A stretch of 64,000 nucleotides of DNA from Halomonas halmophila (lineage in GTDB: Bacteria > Pseudomonadota > Gammaproteobacteria > Pseudomonadales > Halomonadaceae), in NCBI RefSeq assembly GCF_006540005.1, contig NZ_BJOC01000017.1, positions 1 to 64,000 on the forward strand, in the 5' to 3' direction. A program made the translations under genes and the position numbers. Of the stretch, positions 30,177 through 41,406 are shown in pieces; position 1 is the first letter of the stretch; every line of letters starts with the position of its first letter. The notes under the pieces are model-generated. The model ran no database searches, was not told where the DNA came from, and saw nothing but the letters and a program-made list of their open reading frames with translations.

Positions 30177-30515
30177 ATGGCACAGGGACGCAATGCCTCC
30201 ACGACGACGTCAACCGGCTTCGGCTGGCCGGCGGTCCGACCACGGTTGTCGATGCTGCTGCTGGTCAATGCGGTATTGCTGGGGCTTTGTCTGGCCTCGG
30301 CGCTGGCGGTGATCGCCACCAGCCATGAAGTCCGCGAACGCTATGCACGCTTGCAGAAGCTCGAGAACGAGCAGCAGCAACTGCAGACCGAGTGGGGTCG
30401 GTTACTGCTCGAAGAGAGCGCCTGGTCGTCACCGTCACGCATCGAACGCCTGGCCTCGCAACGCCTGGAGATGCGGTTGCCCGATGTGGATGAGGTCGAG
30501 GTGATCCGACCATGA
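30177..30515 (+). CDS. ftsL: Cell division protein FtsL
   Basis: A 112-residue bitopic division protein. One membrane helix (about residues 24-45, LLLVNAVLLGLCLASALAVI) is followed by a heptad-like periplasmic coiled coil (VRERYARLQKLENEQQQLQ). FtsL forms a complex with FtsB and FtsQ that activates FtsWI. Low conservation; position between rsmH and ftsI secures the call. It overlaps ftsI by four bases. Confidence 0.92.
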   Translation: MAQGRNASTTTSTGFGWPAVRPRLSMLLLVNAVLLGLCLASALAVIATSHEVRERYARLQKLENEQQQLQTEWGRLLLEESAWSSPSRIERLASQRLEMRLPDVDEVEVIRP

Positions 30516-32236
30516 GCAGAACGTCTTCCAATGGGGTAACGTCGCGCCGTCCGCGACCCATGGAGCCCATGGGTCGCGCGCGATATATCGTCATGATGGG
30601 ATTGGTGCTGATCGGCCTGGGGTTGCTGGCTGGTCGCATCGTCGATCTGCATGTCTTCGAGCGTACCTTTCTCAAGGGCCAGGGTGACGCGCGCACCCTG
30701 CGCGTCGACGAGATCCCCGCTCACCGCGGCATGATCACCGACCGTCACGGCAGTCCTCTGGCCATTTCGACGCCCGTGGTCACGCTCTGGGCCAACCCTC
30801 AGGATGTACCGGAGGATGGCATTCAACGTTTGAGGCTGGCTCAGGCGTTGGGGCAGGATCTGGATGCATTGAACAAGCGCTTGGCGCGTTATTCGGAGCG
30901 TGAGTTCATGTACCTGGAGCGTCGCATGACCCCGGGAGCGGCGCAGAAAGTGCTCGACCTCCGGGTGCCGGGTGTCCATGCCCGCAAGGAGTACAAACGG
31001 TATTATCCTGCAGGGGAAGTGGCGGCCCAATTGATTGGCGTGACCAATATCGATGACAAGGGGCAAGAAGGCCTCGAGCTGGCGTACCAGCCCTATTTGG
31101 CCGGGGTGCCCGGCAAGCGGCGGGTGTTGAAGGATCGTCGCGGCCGCCTGGTGCGGGACCTCGAAGTGCTCAAGGAAGCCGAGCCCGGCGGTGACCTGAC
31201 GCTGTCCATCGATCAGAGCCTGCAGTACATGGCCTATCGGGAGCTCAAGGCGGCGGTGGAAAAAAACGACGCCGATGGTGGCACTCTGGTGATGCTCGAC
31301 GCGGACACCGGTGAGGTGCTTGCCATGGCCAACCAGCCCTCTTATAACCCCAATAACCGAGCCAGTCTGGACCCGGCCGGTTTGCGCAATCAGGCGATCG
31401 TCGACACCTTTGAGCCCGGCTCGGTGATCAAGCCGTTGGCCATGTCAGCCTTGCTGGAAACCGGCAAGTTTCCGCCGGATACGGTGGTGGATACCTCACC
31501 CGGCTGGATGGTGATCGATGGCTATACCATTCGTGACGTTTCCAACAACGGCAAGCTGACGCTGACGGGCATCCTGCGCAAGTCCTCCAATATCGGCATG
31601 TCCAAACTGACTCTGCAACTGGATAAGCCCGTGGTGCCTCGGCGCTATCGTGCGCTCGGTTTTGGTAGTGCACCCGGTACGGGTTTCCCGGGTGAGGCGA
31701 CAGGCAGTGTGCCATCGCCGCGGGTCTGGTCGAGCAGTCAGTGGGCCGCGCTTTCCTATGGTTATGGATTGTCGGTTTCGGCACTGCAACTGGCCAGCGC
31801 CTACACGGCCATTGCCAATCACGGCAAGCGCCTGCCGCCTTCGCTATTGCGGCTGGATCAGGCACCTCAGGGGAAGCCGGTCATCGAGCCAGCGATTGCC
31901 GACAAGGTGCTGGGCATGATGGACGAGGTGGTCGCTCCCGGCACGGGCGCGCGGCGAGGCATGGTGCCTGGCTACCGTGTGGCGGGCAAAACCGGCACGG
32001 TACGCAAGGTGGGCAGTGACGGCTACCAGCAAAGCACCTATCGAGCCCTGTTCGTGGGGATTGCACCGGTCTCTGACCCGCGCATCATCACCGTGGTGAT
32101 GATCGATCACCCGCGTGGCGATGAGTACTATGGTGGTGCCATCGCGGCGCCTGTCTTTTCCCGAGTGGCCGGCAGTGCACTGCGCATGCTGGATGTGCCC
32201 CCCGATCGATCGAGCCAGGACGATGATGATGAATGA
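30512..32236 (+). CDS. ftsI: Peptidoglycan transpeptidase FtsI (PBP3)
   Basis: A 574-residue septal transpeptidase. One N-terminal membrane helix (about 28-48), the pedestal domain, then the transpeptidase with Ser304-Val-Ile-Lys307 (active-site SxxK), Ser358-Ser-Asn360 (SxN) and Lys493-Thr-Gly495 (KTG). It cross-links the septal wall with FtsW. Length is in the family range. Confidence 0.97.
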   Translation: MSRTSSNGVTSRRPRPMEPMGRARYIVMMGLVLIGLGLLAGRIVDLHVFERTFLKGQGDARTLRVDEIPAHRGMITDRHGSPLAISTPVVTLWANPQDVPEDGIQRLRLAQALGQDLDALNKRLARYSEREFMYLERRMTPGAAQKVLDLRVPGVHARKEYKRYYPAGEVAAQLIGVTNIDDKGQEGLELAYQPYLAGVPGKRRVLKDRRGRLVRDLEVLKEAEPGGDLTLSIDQSLQYMAYRELKAAVEKNDADGGTLVMLDADTGEVLAMANQPSYNPNNRASLDPAGLRNQAIVDTFEPGSVIKPLAMSALLETGKFPPDTVVDTSPGWMVIDGYTIRDVSNNGKLTLTGILRKSSNIGMSKLTLQLDKPVVPRRYRALGFGSAPGTGFPGEATGSVPSPRVWSSSQWAALSYGYGLSVSALQLASAYTAIANHGKRLPPSLLRLDQAPQGKPVIEPAIADKVLGMMDEVVAPGTGARRGMVPGYRVAGKTGTVRKVGSDGYQQSTYRALFVGIAPVSDPRIITVVMIDHPRGDEYYGGAIAAPVFSRVAGSALRMLDVPPDRSSQDDDDE

Positions 32237-32266
32237 TCTGCGCCATGCACGGCCAATGGGGTCTGC

Positions 32267-33778
32267 ATGCGAGTAAACGCTGCACGCCTGACGGCAGTGC
32301 TGAGCCGGTACTGGCCGGAGCGGGCCGAAGCCCTACAGGTCTTCGCATCGAGTGACGATACCCGGCTGTGTCTGGATAGCCGTGAGCTGGGCGAGGGCGA
32401 TGTCTTTCTGGCCTTGCCCGGCGTGTCGGTCGATGGACGTGATTTCATCGACCAGGCCCTGTCGTCCGGTGCCCGGGTGGTACTGTCGCATTTCGAGCCC
32501 GGCGACTCGGGCGAAACATCCGCCCGAGTGCTGGGGCTGGAAGGGCTGGCCGAGCGGCTGGGTGACATCGGGCGTGAGCTCTTCGAGGTACCCGAAGACC
32601 TCGAGCTTATCGGTGTCACCGGGACCAACGGCAAGAGTTCGGTGACGCACTATATCGCCGCGCTCAGTCAGGTGCTGGGTCGCGAGGCCGGGATGATCGG
32701 CACCCTCGGGCACGGACGACCCGGAGCGCTGCAGGAAGGCAGGCTGACCACCCCCGGCCCGCTAGCGATGCAGGCGGCCCTTGGCGAACTGGCGCAGGAC
32801 GGAGTACGGCGCGTGGCCATGGAAGCCTCGTCTCACGCCCTGGAGCAGCAAAGGCTGGCGGGTTGCCGAGTGGCGGCTGCGGTGTTCACCAACCTGAGTC
32901 GCGACCATCTCGACTATCATGGCGGCATGGGCGCCTACGCTGCGGCCAAGGCGCGGCTTTTCCAGCGCCCCGAACTCCGGCTGGCGGTCGTCAATGGCGA
33001 TGACCCCCTGGCACGCCTGATGCTGGCGGGTCTGCCGGAGGGGGTGCGGGTGCTGGCCGTCGGTGATGATGAAGCGGTGACCCTGCGCGTGGTGGGGGTC
33101 GAGCCCTTGCCCCAGGGGCAGCGTGCGGTGATTGCCACGCCGGATGGCGAGCGGGTGCTGGAAATCGGCCTGGTGGGGAGCTTCAACCTGACCAATGTGC
33201 TGTTGGCCATGGCCGTGCTGCATGGCCTGGGCGAAGACCTCGAGGCATTGTTTGCCGCGGCGGGCGAGCTGACCCCGGTGCCTGGTCGTATGCAGGTACT
33301 GAGCGACACGCGGGGGCCGAGCGTGGTCATCGACTATGCCCACACCCCGGATGCACTGGAGAATGCGCTGGAGGCGCTGCGCCTGCATCTCCCCGACCAC
33401 GGGCGCCTGTGGTGCCTGTTCGGCTGTGGCGGCGATCGCGACCCGGGCAAGCGGCCCTTGATGGCCGCCGCCGTGGAGCGCCATGCCGATGTGCCGGTGA
33501 TAACCGATGACAACCCGCGCAACGAGTCGGCCGCGGCAATACGTGAGCAGATGCTGGCCGGCTTGAGCGCGGAGGCGCGCTCCCGAGCCCGCGTTCACGA
33601 CGGCCGAGCGGCGGCCATCCGGCGAGTCGTTGCGGAAGCCGATGCCGAGGATGTCATCCTGATTGCCGGCAAGGGCCACGAGACCTATCAGGAAATCGCC
33701 GGGGTGCGCCACGCCTTCTCCGATCTGGAAGAGGCCAGGGCCGCCTTGGCCGAGCGTCATGCGGAGGGCGCCTCATGA
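32267..33778 (+). CDS. murE: UDP-MurNAc-tripeptide synthetase MurE
   Basis: A 503-residue ATP-dependent ligase adding the third stem-peptide residue. The ATP loop is GVTGTNGKSSVTHYIA. The DNPR motif (TDDNPRNE) marks specificity for meso-diaminopimelate rather than lysine. It overlaps murF by four bases. Confidence 0.97.
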   Translation: MRVNAARLTAVLSRYWPERAEALQVFASSDDTRLCLDSRELGEGDVFLALPGVSVDGRDFIDQALSSGARVVLSHFEPGDSGETSARVLGLEGLAERLGDIGRELFEVPEDLELIGVTGTNGKSSVTHYIAALSQVLGREAGMIGTLGHGRPGALQEGRLTTPGPLAMQAALGELAQDGVRRVAMEASSHALEQQRLAGCRVAAAVFTNLSRDHLDYHGGMGAYAAAKARLFQRPELRLAVVNGDDPLARLMLAGLPEGVRVLAVGDDEAVTLRVVGVEPLPQGQRAVIATPDGERVLEIGLVGSFNLTNVLLAMAVLHGLGEDLEALFAAAGELTPVPGRMQVLSDTRGPSVVIDYAHTPDALENALEALRLHLPDHGRLWCLFGCGGDRDPGKRPLMAAAVERHADVPVITDDNPRNESAAAIREQMLAGLSAEARSRARVHDGRAAAIRRVVAEADAEDVILIAGKGHETYQEIAGVRHAFSDLEEARAALAERHAEGAS

Positions 33779-35142
33779 CGGCGGTCGGCCTGCACTATCT
33801 CAGCGACGTGGCGCGCGCGCTGGGGGCCGAGCCGCCGCGGCAGGATGCTGCGTTGACGACCATTGTCACGGACACGCGACGACTCGAGCCGGGTGCCTTG
33901 TTCGTGGCGCTGGTCGGTGAACGCTTCGATGCCCATCGCTTCCTTGCCGAAGCCAGAGAGGCGGGGGCCGTGGCGGCACTGGTCGAGACGCGTCAAAACG
34001 ATCCGCTGGCGCAGATCGAAGTGGCCGACACCCGCTTGGCGTTGGGGCTTCTGGGGCGCGAGAGACGGCGTGCCTGGGCCGGTCCGCTGGCGGCGGTGAC
34101 CGGCAACAGCGGCAAGACCACCGTCAAGCAGATGCTGGCCGGTATCCTGTCGCGTGGCGGCGAGACGCTGGCGACCCACGGCAACCTCAATAACGATTTC
34201 GGGGCGCCCATGACACTGCTGGGGCTGACCGCCGAGCATCGTCGGGCCGTGGTCGAACTGGGTGCCAATCATCTCGGCGAGATTGCCTGGACCACTTCCC
34301 TGGCGCTGCCTGATGTTGCGGTGATCACCAATGTCACCGGCGCACATGTGGGCGAGTTCGGTGGCATGGGTCGCATCGCCCAGGCCAAGGGCGAGATCCT
34401 GGCGGGCCTGGCCGCGACCGGCGTGGCGGTGCTCAATCGGGATGATGCCTACTTCCCGCTATGGGCCAGTCTGGCCGCGCCCCGCGAGGTGCTCGACTAT
34501 GGCCTGCAGGGCCGGGGGCGTCTGCGAGCCGAGACACTGGTCTGTGATGAGCTGGGGCGCTATGCTTTCACGCTGTCCTTCGAGGGGCGGGAACTGGGAC
34601 GCATTCAGCTGCCGTTGATCGGCCGCCACAATGTGTCCAACGCCCTGGCCGCGGCGGGGGCCGCGCTGGCGATGAACGTTGATCCGACGGATGTGCTGGC
34701 CGGCCTGGCCGAGGTCGAGCCGGTAGCCGGGCGGATGGGCATCATGGCTGGCCGCAATGGCGCTCGGCTGCTGGATGACACCTACAATGCCAATCCGGGC
34801 GCCGTGAAGGCGGCGCTGGAGGCCCTGGCATCCCTGCCGGCACCGAGATGGTGCCTGTTGGGCGCCATGGGCGAGCTGGGCGATGCCTCGGCGGCATGGC
34901 ACGCCGAGGTGGGGCGTCATGCTCGCGCGCTCGGCATCGAGTTTCTCGGTACCCTGGGTGAGGCGGCTTTGCCGGCCAGCCAGGCCTTCGGCGAAGCGGG
35001 GTACCATTTCAATGATAGAGAGGCGTTGACGCGCCATGTTCTCCACCATCTGCCGCCGGCGGCCAGTGTGTTGGTCAAGGGCTCGCGCAGCACCGGCATG
35101 GAAGAGGTGGTGGCCGCGCTGCGCTCGGATGCATCAAGGTAA
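33775..35142 (+). CDS. murF: UDP-MurNAc-pentapeptide synthetase MurF
   Basis: A 455-residue ligase adding D-Ala-D-Ala to UDP-MurNAc-tripeptide. The ATP loop is [15 protein letters not shown]. The central domain motif [12 protein letters not shown] and C-terminal [17 protein letters not shown] are typical. It starts within murE and is followed after eight bases by mraY. Confidence 0.96.
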   Translation: MTAVGLHYLSDVARALGAEPPRQDAALTTIVTDTRRLEPGALFVALVGERFDAHRFLAEAREAGAVAALVETRQNDPLAQIEVADTRLALGLLGRERRRAWAGPLAAVTGNSGKTTVKQMLAGILSRGGETLATHGNLNNDFGAPMTLLGLTAEHRRAVVELGANHLGEIAWTTSLALPDVAVITNVTGAHVGEFGGMGRIAQAKGEILAGLAATGVAVLNRDDAYFPLWASLAAPREVLDYGLQGRGRLRAETLVCDELGRYAFTLSFEGRELGRIQLPLIGRHNVSNALAAAGAALAMNVDPTDVLAGLAEVEPVAGRMGIMAGRNGARLLDDTYNANPGAVKAALEALASLPAPRWCLLGAMGELGDASAAWHAEVGRHARALGIEFLGTLGEAALPASQAFGEAGYHFNDREALTRHVLHHLPPAASVLVKGSRSTGMEEVVAALRSDASR

Positions 35143-35150
35143 CGCATTAC

Positions 35151-36233
35151 ATGCTGCTTTTTCTGGCTGACTTCCTGGCGCAGTTTCAAAGCGCCTTCAA
35201 CGTCTTCGAATACCTCACCCTGAGGATGATTCTCGGCACCCTGACGGCCCTGGTGCTGTGCCTCTGGCTGGGTCCACTGGTCATACGCCGCCTGGTGGAA
35301 CGCCAGATCGGCCAGGCGGTGCGCGACGATGGCCCCCAGTCACATCTGTCCAAGGCCGGCACACCGACCATGGGTGGGGCGATGATCTTGATCGCCATCG
35401 CCATCAGTACCCTGCTGTGGGCCGACCTGACCAACCACTACGTCTGGGTCGTGCTGGCGGTCACGCTGGGCTTCGGCGCCATCGGCTGGGTCGATGACTT
35501 CCGCAAGGTGGTGGAGAAGAACCCGCGTGGCCTGCCGGCACGCTGGAAGTACTTCTGGCAGTCGGCGATCGGCCTGGGCGCCGCCGTGATCCTGTATGTC
35601 ACGGCCGCCTCGAGCGTCGAAACGAGCCTGATCGTGCCCTTGTTCAAGGAATTCGTGTTGCCGCTGGGCGTCTTCTATGTCGTGCTCACCTATCTGGTGA
35701 TCGTCGGCAGCTCCAATGCGGTCAACCTGACCGACGGCCTCGATGGCCTGGCCATCATGCCCACCGTGCTGGTGGCCATGGGGCTGGCGGTCTTCGCCTA
35801 TGCGAGTGGCAATGTGGTCTTCGCCGAGTACCTGCAGATCCCCATGATCCCCGGTGCCGGTGAGCTCGCCGTGTTCTGCGCGACCATCGCCGGCGCCGGT
35901 CTGGGGTTTCTGTGGTTCAATACCTATCCGGCCCAGGTCTTCATGGGCGATGTCGGTGCCCTGGCGCTGGGCGCCGCCCTCGGCGTGGTAGCAGTCATCG
36001 TGCGCCAGGAAATCGTGCTGTTCATCATGGGCGGTATCTTCGTTCTCGAGACGGTCTCGGTGATGCTGCAGGTTGCCTCCTACAAGCTGACCGGGCGGCG
36101 TATCTTCCGCATGGCTCCCTTGCATCATCATTATGAGCTCAAGGGCTGGCCCGAACCGCGTGTCATCGTGCGTTTCTGGATCATCACCGTGGTTCTGGTG
36201 CTGGTCGGTCTGGCCACACTGAAGATTCGTTGA
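35151..36233 (+). CDS. mraY: Phospho-MurNAc-pentapeptide translocase MraY
   Basis: A 360-residue, ten-helix membrane enzyme making lipid I from UDP-MurNAc-pentapeptide and undecaprenyl phosphate. The catalytic and Mg-binding regions [23 protein letters not shown] and [14 protein letters not shown] are present, and HHHYELKGW near the C terminus. Same length as E. coli MraY. Confidence 0.97.
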   Translation: MLLFLADFLAQFQSAFNVFEYLTLRMILGTLTALVLCLWLGPLVIRRLVERQIGQAVRDDGPQSHLSKAGTPTMGGAMILIAIAISTLLWADLTNHYVWVVLAVTLGFGAIGWVDDFRKVVEKNPRGLPARWKYFWQSAIGLGAAVILYVTAASSVETSLIVPLFKEFVLPLGVFYVVLTYLVIVGSSNAVNLTDGLDGLAIMPTVLVAMGLAVFAYASGNVVFAEYLQIPMIPGAGELAVFCATIAGAGLGFLWFNTYPAQVFMGDVGALALGAALGVVAVIVRQEIVLFIMGGIFVLETVSVMLQVASYKLTGRRIFRMAPLHHHYELKGWPEPRVIVRFWIITVVLVLVGLATLKIR

Positions 36234-36280
36234 GGCTCCCGCGCGGAGCTTTCGGTCGATCACGACGCGAGGAGCCGTTC

Positions 36281-37663
36281 ATGGTCAAGGTACCCGAGGG
36301 AGTCACGCTGGTGGTCGGGCTGGGTATCTCGGGGCGTGCCATCTGCCGCCACCTGGAGCGCCTGGGCCGTCCCTTCATGGTGGCCGATACGCGTGACCGC
36401 CCACCGGGGCTGGACGCCTTTCGCGCGGCGCACCCCGGGGTCGAGGTACATTGTGGTGCCCTGGCCGATGTCGACATGCGTGCGGCGCGGGAGGTCGTCG
36501 TCAGCCCCGGGGTCGACCCGCGCGTCGCCGAGCTCGCCGCTCTGGATGACTGCTGCAGCGAATCGGGCGACCCCTTGGTGGTCGGCGAGATGGCCCTGTT
36601 CAGCCGCGCCTGTCGGGCGCCCATCGCTGCCATCACCGGGTCGAATGCCAAGTCCACGGTTACCACGCTGCTGGCTGAAATGGCCGACGCAGCCGGCCGC
36701 AAGGTGGCCGTCGGCGGCAACCTGGGAACAGCGGCGCTTGACCTGTTGGCCGAGCAGCCGCATGCCGAGCTTTATGTGCTGGAGGTTTCGAGCTTCCAGC
36801 TCGAGACGACCCCCTGTCTGGGAGCGACTACCGCGGCCTTTCTCAACCTCTCCGAGGATCACCTCGATCGGCATGGCGACATGGATGGTTATCGCGACGC
36901 CAAGCAGGCCATCTTTCGTGGTGCGCAGCATGCCGTGGTCAATGCCGAGGAACCGGCGACCTGGCCGGACAGGGCGTTGCCGTCTGTCGAGCGCTTTACC
37001 ACGCAACACCCGGCTGACGGCGAGTGGGGCATCGCCAAGCACGGCGAGGGTGCGGATACCTGGCTGGTACATGGCGCCACCCCTCTGATGCCCACGGCGG
37101 CCATGCGGCTCCAGGGGCGTCACAATCAGGCCAATGCCCTGGCCGCACTGGCCATGGGGCAGCACCTGGGGTTGCCGATGCCCGAGATGAGGCGCGTGCT
37201 GGAACGCTTCATCGGCCTGCCGCACCGTTGCGAGTGGGTCGCCGATGTTGACGACGTGCGCTGGATCAATGACTCCAAGGGCACCAATGTGGGGGCCACC
37301 CTGGCGGCCATCGCCGGGATCGGCCCGACCCTGGAGGGCCGCCTGGTCCTGCTGGCGGGCGGGGTCGGCAAGGGGGCGGACTTCTCTCCTCTGGTAGCGC
37401 CGCTGCAGCAGTATGGCCGTGAGGCGATATTGTTCGGCCAGGATGCCGAGCGGCTGGCTACGAGCCTTCGTCATGGCTTGCCGATACGGCGCGTGGAAAA
37501 CCTGTGTGACGCCATGCAACAGGCGGCCGAATCCGCTCGGCCGGGCGATTGTGTGCTGCTGTCGCCGGCCTGTGCCAGCCTTGATCAATTCAGCGATTAT
37601 CAGGCGCGCGGCGAGGCCTTCCGCAAGGCCGTGAAGCAGATGATACGCAAGGAGGCGCCATGA
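36281..37663 (+). CDS. murD: UDP-MurNAc-L-alanine:D-glutamate ligase MurD
   Basis: A 460-residue ligase adding D-glutamate. N-terminal UDP-binding VVGLGISGRAICRHL and ATP loop AITGSNAKSTVTTLL, with Ala in the position where many homologues have Gly (NGKST). The ATG at 36281 follows GAGGAG; an in-frame TTG at 36230 is less likely. It overlaps ftsW by four bases. Confidence 0.95.
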   Translation: MVKVPEGVTLVVGLGISGRAICRHLERLGRPFMVADTRDRPPGLDAFRAAHPGVEVHCGALADVDMRAAREVVVSPGVDPRVAELAALDDCCSESGDPLVVGEMALFSRACRAPIAAITGSNAKSTVTTLLAEMADAAGRKVAVGGNLGTAALDLLAEQPHAELYVLEVSSFQLETTPCLGATTAAFLNLSEDHLDRHGDMDGYRDAKQAIFRGAQHAVVNAEEPATWPDRALPSVERFTTQHPADGEWGIAKHGEGADTWLVHGATPLMPTAAMRLQGRHNQANALAALAMGQHLGLPMPEMRRVLERFIGLPHRCEWVADVDDVRWINDSKGTNVGATLAAIAGIGPTLEGRLVLLAGGVGKGADFSPLVAPLQQYGREAILFGQDAERLATSLRHGLPIRRVENLCDAMQQAAESARPGDCVLLSPACASLDQFSDYQARGEAFRKAVKQMIRKEAP

Positions 37664-38850
37664 GTCGCTTATCTCGTCTACGCGAGCAGCTTTCGACCCG
37701 TGACCAGGTCTGTGATGGCTGGCTGCTGGTAACGACGCTGTCACTTGTCTTGATCGGCTGGGTGATGGTCACTTCGGCATCAACGGGGGTCGCGACCAGC
37801 CTGACCGGCAATCCCTGGTATTTCAGTATTCGTCACGGGGTGTTCGTGGTGGTCGCGGTGGGCATCACCCTGGTGGTGCTGCGCATCCCGCTGGCCTGGT
37901 GGAAGGCTAATGGCCCCTTGTTGTTGTTGGGCGGCCTCATACTGCTGGCCCTGGTGCTGCTGGTCGGGCGTGAGGTCAACGGCAGCAAGCGGTGGCTTTC
38001 GGTCCCTGGTGTGCCCATCAATGTCCAGGCATCGGAAGTCGCCAAACTGTGCCTGATCGTTTATCTGGCCGGCTACCTGGAGCGCTTTCTGCCCCAGGTG
38101 CGTCGTCAGTGGGGGGCCTTTCTGCGGCCGCTGGCGGTGATGGCGGTCGTCGGAGTACTGCTGATTCTCGAACCCGATTATGGCGCCGTGGTGGTGATGA
38201 CCGGCTGTGTCATGGGCATGCTGCTGATGGCCGGGGCTCCCTGGGGACGGTTTCTGTTGCTGATGGTGCTGGTCGCCGCCCTGGGTGGCTTGCTGGCGGT
38301 GGCCGAGCCTTATCGCATGGAGCGTTTGACCAGTTTCATTGATCCCTGGGCGGATCAGTTTGCCAGCGGTTATCAACTGACCCAGGCGCTGATCGCCTTC
38401 GGTCGCGGCGGATGGTTCGGCACCGGCCTCGGCAACAGCGTGCAGAAGCTATTCTATCTCCCCGAGGCGCACACCGACTTCGTGTTCGCGGTGCTGGCCG
38501 AGGAACTTGGTTTGATCGGGGCGATTGCCGTGATCGGGCTGTTCGCCCTGCTTGTGTGGCGCGCCATGGCCGTGGGGCGTCGCGCCGAGCTGGCGCAGTG
38601 GCCCTTCGCGGCCTACCTGTGTTACGGCATTGCGCTGGTGATCGGCGCCCAGGCCTTCATCAATATGGCCGTGAGCACCGGCATGTTGCCGACCAAGGGG
38701 CTGACCCTGCCGCTGCTCAGTTATGGCGGTTCGAGCCTGGCCATCAGTGCCGCCATGGTGGGTATCCTGCTGCGTGCCGATATCGAGACGCGGCAACTGG
38801 TACGTCGACAGCAACCCACGGCCCCCAAAGCCAAGGAGGCCCACGCATGA
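37660..38850 (+). CDS. ftsW: Septal peptidoglycan polymerase FtsW
   Basis: A 396-residue SEDS-family glycosyltransferase with about ten membrane helices, polymerising lipid II at the septum together with FtsI. Conserved loop stretches EPDYGAVVVM, YLPEAHTDFVFAVLAEELG and LPTKGLTLPLLSYGGSS are visible. It sits between murD and murG with overlaps of four bases on both sides. Confidence 0.96.
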   Translation: MSRLSRLREQLSTRDQVCDGWLLVTTLSLVLIGWVMVTSASTGVATSLTGNPWYFSIRHGVFVVVAVGITLVVLRIPLAWWKANGPLLLLGGLILLALVLLVGREVNGSKRWLSVPGVPINVQASEVAKLCLIVYLAGYLERFLPQVRRQWGAFLRPLAVMAVVGVLLILEPDYGAVVVMTGCVMGMLLMAGAPWGRFLLLMVLVAALGGLLAVAEPYRMERLTSFIDPWADQFASGYQLTQALIAFGRGGWFGTGLGNSVQKLFYLPEAHTDFVFAVLAEELGLIGAIAVIGLFALLVWRAMAVGRRAELAQWPFAAYLCYGIALVIGAQAFINMAVSTGMLPTKGLTLPLLSYGGSSLAISAAMVGILLRADIETRQLVRRQQPTAPKAKEAHA

Positions 38851-39932
38851 CAACACAGTCAGGTCGTCGTGTACTGGTGATGGCCGGTGGCACCGGGGGG
38901 CATGTGATTCCGGCCCTGTCGCTGGCACGTGCCCTGGCTGAGCGCGGCGTGGAAGTTGAATGGCTGGGCAGTCCGCGCGGCATCGAGAATCAGCTGGTGC
39001 CGCAAGCCGGGTTTGCCCTGCATCGCATCGCGGTGAATGGGCTGCGCGGCAATGGCGTGACGGGCTGGCTGGTGGCGCCCTGGCGGCTGGGCCGGGCGGT
39101 CTGGGAGGCGTATCGGGTGGTGCGTGACTTCGACCCCCAGCTGGTGGTCGGTCTCGGCGGTTTTGCCAGTGGTCCGGGTGGCCTGGCAGCCTGGCTGACT
39201 CGGCGGCCGCTGGTCATTCATGAGCAGAATGCCGTGGCAGGCCTGACCAACCGGGTGCTGGCGCGCCTGGCCAGGCGGACCTTCGCGGCCTTTCCCCAGG
39301 CCTTTGCCGGCCGCGCCGAAGTGGTCGGCAATCCGGTACGCGCCGAAATCGCCGCGCTCGGCGAGCAGCCGCGTGCCGCGGGCAGCATGCGTCAGCGGTC
39401 ACTCCGGCTGCTGGTGGTCGGCGGCTCCCTGGGGGCCCTGGCGCTCAACCAACGTATGCCCGAGGCGCTAGCCCGCCTGGCGCCCGACCAGCGTCCCGAG
39501 GTGTACCATCAGGCGGGACGCGACAAGGATGAGGCGACGCGGGCGAGCTATGTGGAACAGGGCGTGGAGGCACGTGTTTCGGCTTTCATCGACGACATGG
39601 CGGCCGCCTATGACTGGGCGGACCTGGTAGTCTGCCGCGCCGGCGCGCTGACAGTGGCAGAGCTGGCAGCAGCCGCCAAGCCGGCCCTGTTCGTCCCCTT
39701 TCCGCATGCCGTGGATGACCATCAGACCGCGAATGCCACGGCGCTGGTGGAAGAAGGCGCAGCCTCGCTGATGCCCCAGGACGAGATGAGTGCCGCGGTG
39801 TTGTGCGAACGATTGGCGACGCTGCTGGATCCCGATTCATTGGCCGCCATGGCCTCCCGGGCGCGGCGCTGTGCGCGTCTCGATGCCATGGAGCGTCTGG
39901 CGGCAGGCTGCATGGAGACAGGTTTTGAGTGA
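38847..39932 (+). CDS. murG: Lipid II synthase MurG
   Basis: A 361-residue GT28 glycosyltransferase transferring GlcNAc to lipid I at the inner membrane. [14 protein letters not shown] is the N-terminal glycine-rich loop; [28 protein letters not shown] and the UDP-binding [15 protein letters not shown] are diagnostic. The start overlaps the ftsW stop. Confidence 0.97.
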   Translation: MTTQSGRRVLVMAGGTGGHVIPALSLARALAERGVEVEWLGSPRGIENQLVPQAGFALHRIAVNGLRGNGVTGWLVAPWRLGRAVWEAYRVVRDFDPQLVVGLGGFASGPGGLAAWLTRRPLVIHEQNAVAGLTNRVLARLARRTFAAFPQAFAGRAEVVGNPVRAEIAALGEQPRAAGSMRQRSLRLLVVGGSLGALALNQRMPEALARLAPDQRPEVYHQAGRDKDEATRASYVEQGVEARVSAFIDDMAAAYDWADLVVCRAGALTVAELAAAAKPALFVPFPHAVDDHQTANATALVEEGAASLMPQDEMSAAVLCERLATLLDPDSLAAMASRARRCARLDAMERLAAGCMETGFE

Positions 39933-39987
39933 CGACAGTCAGGGACCGATTCACGGTCAGTCTCATCCCCCACGGCGAGGGCGCGGC

Positions 39988-41406
39988 ATGGGCATGCGGC
40001 GTATCCGGCGCATCCACTTCGTCGGCATCGGTGGTGCCGGCATGTGCGGTATCGCCGAGGTGCTGTCCAACGAGGGTTATGTCGTCAGCGGCAGTGACCT
40101 CAAGGTGTCGCCGGTCGTCAGCCGCCTGCGCGAGTGCGGTATCGAGGTGGCCATCGGCCATGACGAGGCCAATATGCAGGGGGCCGATGTCGTCGTGGTC
40201 TCCACCGCCGTCGACGAGACCAACCCGGAGATCCGCTGGGCCCACGAGCATCGCGTGCCGGTGGTGCGGCGCGCGGAGATGCTCGCCGAACTGATGCGCT
40301 TTCGTCATGGCATCGCCGTGGCCGGCACGCACGGCAAGACCACTACCACCAGCCTGACAGCCACCCTGCTGGGCGAGGGCGGGCTCGATCCGACCTTCGT
40401 GATCGGCGGGCGTCTGACCAGTGCCGGCGTCAACGCGCGCCTCGGCGAGGGCGAGTACCTGGTGGCCGAGGCCGACGAGTCGGATGCTTCCTTCCTGCAT
40501 CTTCAGCCTTTGCTGGCCATTGTCACCAATATCGATGCCGATCACATGGCGACCTATGGTGGTGACTTCGAACGCCTCAAGTCGACCTTTGTCGAGTTCC
40601 TGCACAACCTGCCGTTCTACGGGCTGGCGGTATTGTGCATCGACGACGCCAATGTGCGGGGACTGCTCGAGCGCATCAATCGCCAGTTCGTGACCTATGG
40701 CTTCAGCGAGGATGCCGACTATCGGCTCGAGGACTTCGTCCAGGAAGGCGGCGAGGTCCGCTTCAGCGTGCGCCGCCCGGGGCATCAGACGCCGCTTCAG
40801 GTGCGGCTGGCCATGCCCGGGGAACACAATGCCCTCAACGCCCTGGCGGCGATCGCCGTGGCGAGTGACGCCGGCGTGGCCGACGAGGCGATACTGCAGG
40901 GGCTGGCGAGTTTCGCCGGTGTCGGCCGGCGCTTCCAGGTACATGGCCACTTCCCGGCGCCGGCGGGGGAGGGCGAAGTCATGCTGGTAGACGACTATGG
41001 CCACCATCCCCGGGAAGTGGAAATGGTCATCAAGGCCGTGCGGGACGGCTGGCCCCAGCGGCGTCTGGTGATGGTCTATCAGCCGCATCGCTATTCGCGC
41101 ACCCGCGAGCTGTTTGAGGATTTCGTGCGGGTACTGGCCGGCGTCGATACCCTGTTGCTGCTGGATGTCTACAGCGCCGGCGAGTCGCCGTTGCCCGGCG
41201 CCGACGGCCGGACCCTGGCGGGCTCGATCCGCCAGCGCGGCGAAGTGGATCCGATCTTCGTGCAGGACAAGGCCGAACTTCCGGATCTGCTGAACAAGGT
41301 GCTGCGACCGGGAGATATTCTGATCACCCAGGGTGCCGGGGATGTTGGGGGTATCTCCCAGCAGCTCTGTGATGCCCAGCTGGTGCTTGATGAGGTGAGC
41401 CTATGA
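39988..41406 (+). CDS. murC: UDP-MurNAc:L-alanine ligase MurC
   Basis: A 472-residue ligase adding the first stem-peptide residue. [16 protein letters not shown] (UDP site), [13 protein letters not shown] (ATP loop) and [11 protein letters not shown] are diagnostic. The start is uncertain: ATG at 39988, ATG at 39994, or a TTG near 39926 that would overlap murG. It overlaps ddl by four bases. Confidence 0.96.
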   Translation: MGMRRIRRIHFVGIGGAGMCGIAEVLSNEGYVVSGSDLKVSPVVSRLRECGIEVAIGHDEANMQGADVVVVSTAVDETNPEIRWAHEHRVPVVRRAEMLAELMRFRHGIAVAGTHGKTTTTSLTATLLGEGGLDPTFVIGGRLTSAGVNARLGEGEYLVAEADESDASFLHLQPLLAIVTNIDADHMATYGGDFERLKSTFVEFLHNLPFYGLAVLCIDDANVRGLLERINRQFVTYGFSEDADYRLEDFVQEGGEVRFSVRRPGHQTPLQVRLAMPGEHNALNALAAIAVASDAGVADEAILQGLASFAGVGRRFQVHGHFPAPAGEGEVMLVDDYGHHPREVEMVIKAVRDGWPQRRLVMVYQPHRYSRTRELFEDFVRVLAGVDTLLLLDVYSAGESPLPGADGRTLAGSIRQRGEVDPIFVQDKAELPDLLNKVLRPGDILITQGAGDVGGISQQLCDAQLVLDEVSL